Assembly (NCBI RefSeq): GCF_014648475.1
Contig: NZ_BMRE01000026.1
Coordinates: 52,920 to 116,919 of the forward strand
Origin: Lentzea flava
GTDB lineage: Bacteria > Actinomycetota > Actinomycetes > Mycobacteriales > Pseudonocardiaceae
DNA: 64,000 bases
Direction of reading: 5' to 3'
In this document: one piece after another, positions 62,087 through 64,000 of the stretch
Position numbering within the stretch: position 1 is the first letter of the stretch
How the letters are laid out: each line of letters begins with the position of its first letter
Notes under the pieces: generated by a model
The model's input: the letters and a program-made list of their open reading frames with translations, nothing else
Told to the model about the DNA's origin: nothing
The model's database searches: none
Made by a program: the position numbers and the translations under genes

Positions 62087-63688
62087 TCAGCGTTGTACGG
62101 CGGCGAACACCGGGTTCGAGTAGCACCACAGGTCTTCCCACGGGTCCGCCTGGCCGACGACGTCGATCGCCGGGCCCGCCGGATCCACGGCCGCGCCGTG
62201 GTAGCCGGGTGCGGTGCGCTTGCCGTCGGTGCCCCTGACCCGCACGTAGAACGGCCCGTCGACGGTGATCCGGTGGACCAGTTCGACGGTGCCGGCCCGG
62301 TCTCGGACGTCCCACGACCGGGCGACCTTCGTCTGCGGGGCGCGCAGCACCGACCGGTCGGTGGCCGGGCCGGTGACCGCGCCGACGATCAGGTCGACCC
62401 GTGCCAGCCGCGGCACGAAACCCGCGAAGTTCGGGCGGTCGGCCAGGTCGATCCGGACCACCACCTCGACCACCTCGCCGCGGCGCACCCGCAGCGTGCC
62501 GCCCATAGCCGTCCCCCGCCCGCGTGATCCGCGCGGGCGCAGCCGCACGTCCAGGCCCGCCACGAGATCGCCCAGGCAGACCCACATGCGACCGGCCCGC
62601 ATCGCCCGCATCACCTCGCGGTGCCCGCGGCCGGTGACGCCGACCCAGGTCTTGTTGTAGGCGCCGGGCGGGAACGAGCTGTACGCGACGATCGGGCGAC
62701 CGGCGTTGACCGGGTCGGGGAACCGGCCGGTGGTGTTGAACGTGCGGCCCTCGCTGTCGTACGGGATGTCGTCGTAACCCTGCTGGTCGAGGCGGTCCAC
62801 CGGGTTCTTCATCCAGTCCCCGCAGCCCTGGTGGCCGTCCGAGGTGGTGGTGATCCACCACGGCTTGCCCTCGGCGAGCAGGCTGTCCCAGAAGCCGCCG
62901 ACCGTGGCGGTCGTCCAGTCGAAACCGCCCCACGTGCGGTAGCTCTCGGCCGGGTAGCCGGGGTACGAGAACTTGCCGGGTGCCGAGTCGTACAGGCCGC
63001 GGCCCCGCGCCATGCCCGGTGCCGGCAGGCCGGCCGCCTGGTGGCCTGGCGCGCCCTCCATGCCGATCACGATGCCGGGCGCCGTGTCGCGCCAGGTGCG
63101 GGTCTCCCCCGGCGAGTTGATGCCCAGCCGCGACGGGTGGTTGGGCAGCACCAGCGCGTCGGCGATCTTGCCGGTGGCCACCGCGTGCCGCAGGAACTCG
63201 AGCGCTTCCACGGCAATCGCCTCGTTGGCCGGGGTGCCGTCGCGGGTGCCGTTCACGCGTGCGTCGAACCGGGTGACGAACTCCTGCAGCAGACTCGCCT
63301 CGTTGCGGCCCGGCGCGAGCATCAGCGTGGTGTGCTCGCCGGCCGGGATGTTCCACTCCAGCCCGGTGAAGACCAGCATGTCGGCGTACTTCTGGCGGGC
63401 CGCCGCGATGTCCGCCACGAGCGGCGTGACGCTGTGCTTGGCGAACGGGACGTTGCCGTGGTCGGTGATCGTCAGCCAGCTCAGGCCGTGCCGCGCCGCG
63501 CGCTCGACCTGGGTGGCCACCGGGTACATGGCGTCGTTGCTGTACTGGCTGTGGATGTGGTGGTCGCCGGCGAGCCACGTGTAGCCGTCGCGCTCGGTGT
63601 GGGCACGCGCGGGAGTGCTGCCGAGTGCGGCGCCGGCCACCAGCCCGGTGCCGATCAGGAACCCGCGTCGATCGGTCTGGCCCGCCAT
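62087..63688 (-). CDS. Tat-exported PHP-domain metal-dependent phosphoesterase
   Basis: A 533-residue protein with a twin-arginine signal (TDRRGFLIGTGLVAGAAL) and a PHP domain: HHIHSQYSND, LTITDHGN, the Glu in VFTGLEWN, LPNHPSR and TTTSDGHQG supply the metal ligands. The C-terminal 180 residues are beta-rich (LRVRRGEVVEVVVRIDL). PHP proteins hydrolyse phosphoesters, and exported versions may recover phosphate or act on glycans and nucleotides; the substrate is unknown. The ATG at 63688 is preceded by an in-frame GTG and shares a base with the stop of a small upstream ORF (TGATG). Confidence 0.87.
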   Translation of the reverse strand: MAGQTDRRGFLIGTGLVAGAALGSTPARAHTERDGYTWLAGDHHIHSQYSNDAMYPVATQVERAARHGLSWLTITDHGNVPFAKHSVTPLVADIAAARQKYADMLVFTGLEWNIPAGEHTTLMLAPGRNEASLLQEFVTRFDARVNGTRDGTPANEAIAVEALEFLRHAVATGKIADALVLPNHPSRLGINSPGETRTWRDTAPGIVIGMEGAPGHQAAGLPAPGMARGRGLYDSAPGKFSYPGYPAESYRTWGGFDWTTATVGGFWDSLLAEGKPWWITTTSDGHQGCGDWMKNPVDRLDQQGYDDIPYDSEGRTFNTTGRFPDPVNAGRPIVAYSSFPPGAYNKTWVGVTGRGHREVMRAMRAGRMWVCLGDLVAGLDVRLRPRGSRGRGTAMGGTLRVRRGEVVEVVVRIDLADRPNFAGFVPRLARVDLIVGAVTGPATDRSVLRAPQTKVARSWDVRDRAGTVELVHRITVDGPFYVRVRGTDGKRTAPGYHGAAVDPAGPAIDVVGQADPWEDLWCYSNPVFAAVQR

Positions 63689-63858
63689 CACGCGACCCCG
63701 GTGAAGACGACGCCGAGCGAGTCGGCCTCGCTGCCGCCGGCAGCGTTCAGCGTTTCAGCGCCCAACCTGACCAATTGCACGCACGGCTCCTGCCTCGAGT
63801 TCGAGCACGACGCGGCGACGATAAGACAACACGAAGCAATTTCACATATCTTGGACAT
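63688..63858 (-). CDS. Possible small ORF ahead of the PHP gene
   Basis: Encodes 56 residues (starting MSKICEIASCCLIVAASCSN) and ends TGATG over the PHP start. It is hydrophobic and Cys-rich near the start, with no known relation. The stop-start overlap resembles true coupling in this genome, but the codon pattern is not convincing and no strong ribosome site is seen, so it may be only the leader region. Confidence 0.3.
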   Translation of the reverse strand: MSKICEIASCCLIVAASCSNSRQEPCVQLVRLGAETLNAAGGSEADSLGVVFTGVA

Positions 63859-63911
63859 GACAACACGGTGTCCACAAAGCGAACCAGCCGTCCCCGCTCC
63901 GCTGCTTGCGC

Positions 63912-63930
63912 GATGAAGGGCTCCTTCATC
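63912..63930. repeat. Intergenic palindrome GATGAAGG-GCT-CCTTCATC (third copy)
   Basis: Identical over 19 bases to 22736-22754 and also followed by CACG. It lies in the 311 bp end region that is otherwise free of supported genes. Confidence 0.75.
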
Positions 63931-63943
63931 CACGTGAGGTGTG

Positions 63944-63998
63944 AACCGCTCCCCGGAAGTTGGACTGGGAATCCAGTTCCGACTCTCGGGGAGCGGTT
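63944..63998. terminator. Large compound hairpin at the right edge
   Basis: Arms AACCGCTCCCCG (63944-63955) and CGGGGAGCGGTT (63987-63998) enclose a second stem ACTGG-GAAT-CCAGT (63964-63977). It could terminate a gene beyond the window or be the end of a repeat. Confidence 0.45.
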
Positions 63999-64000
63999 GG

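Overview
The window is high-GC DNA from a filamentous actinomycete. GTG/TTG starts, ATGA and TGATG stop-start overlaps, poly-Thr linkers in front of CBM2 modules, ricin-type lectin tails and TGGGAGCGCTCCCA operators all point that way. A Pseudonocardiales member of the Lentzea/Saccharothrix/Actinosynnema kind is my inference; no rRNA or marker gene is present to prove it. Nearly all of the window is a plant cell-wall saccharide utilisation region.

Left part (1-22.7 kb): an L-fucose (6-deoxyhexose / L-galactose-type sugar) catabolic island. A minus-strand operon carries a FadR-type GntR regulator, a 2-keto-3-deoxyfuconate dehydrogenase (SDR), an L-fucose dehydrogenase (aldo/keto reductase), a 2,4-diketo-3-deoxyfuconate hydrolase (FAH family), an L-fuconolactonase-like amidohydrolase, a LarA-type nickel-pincer racemase, a glycerate kinase and LarB (cut by the window edge). 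Divergent from it run a MalEFG-type ABC importer without its ATPase, an enolase-superfamily acid-sugar dehydratase and a RhaM-type mutarotase. Beyond a GH31 glycosidase and a second kind of GntR regulator lies an operon of L-fuconate dehydratase, an RbsBAC-type sugar importer and a Tat-exported GH95-like fucosidase. Together these give every step from fucoside to pyruvate + L-lactate (or L-glycerate from L-galactose). The racemase and kinase are placed to use the hydroxyacid product.

Middle (22.9-36.1 kb): a GH9 cellulase under a perfect CebR-type box; an orphan sigma region 4 protein; an AraC regulator divergent from a phytanoyl-CoA dioxygenase-like gene and a coupled small unknown gene; a minus-strand arabinoxylan/galactan set (SGNH esterase-CBM2, CBM2-GH62, GH27-ricin, CBM2-GH43); a LacI regulator; and a second FadR-type GntR, paralogous to the fucose one and sharing its operator.

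Right part (36.3-64 kb): a right-handed beta-helix glycosidase (GH141-like) with a ricin domain under that shared operator; GH6-CBM2; a plus-strand run of GH10-CBM2, GH43-CBM6, CE1-CBM2, GH95-ricin, and three paralogous CE1 esterases with swapped CBM2/ricin tails; a LacI regulator; a four-gene minus-strand cellulose operon (GH48-CBM2, AA10 LPMO-FnIII-CBM2, a small unknown protein, CBM2-GH6) under a CebR-type box; a NarL-type two-component system; and a Tat-exported PHP-domain protein.

Working model: secreted cellulases, xylanases, arabinofuranosidases, esterases and fucosidases strip (fucosylated) xyloglucan, arabinoxylan and cellulose. CebR-like, LacI and GntR operators tie enzyme blocks to different released sugars. 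The fucose is imported and oxidised without phosphorylation. No CRISPR, tRNA, rRNA, phage or insertion sequence was seen.
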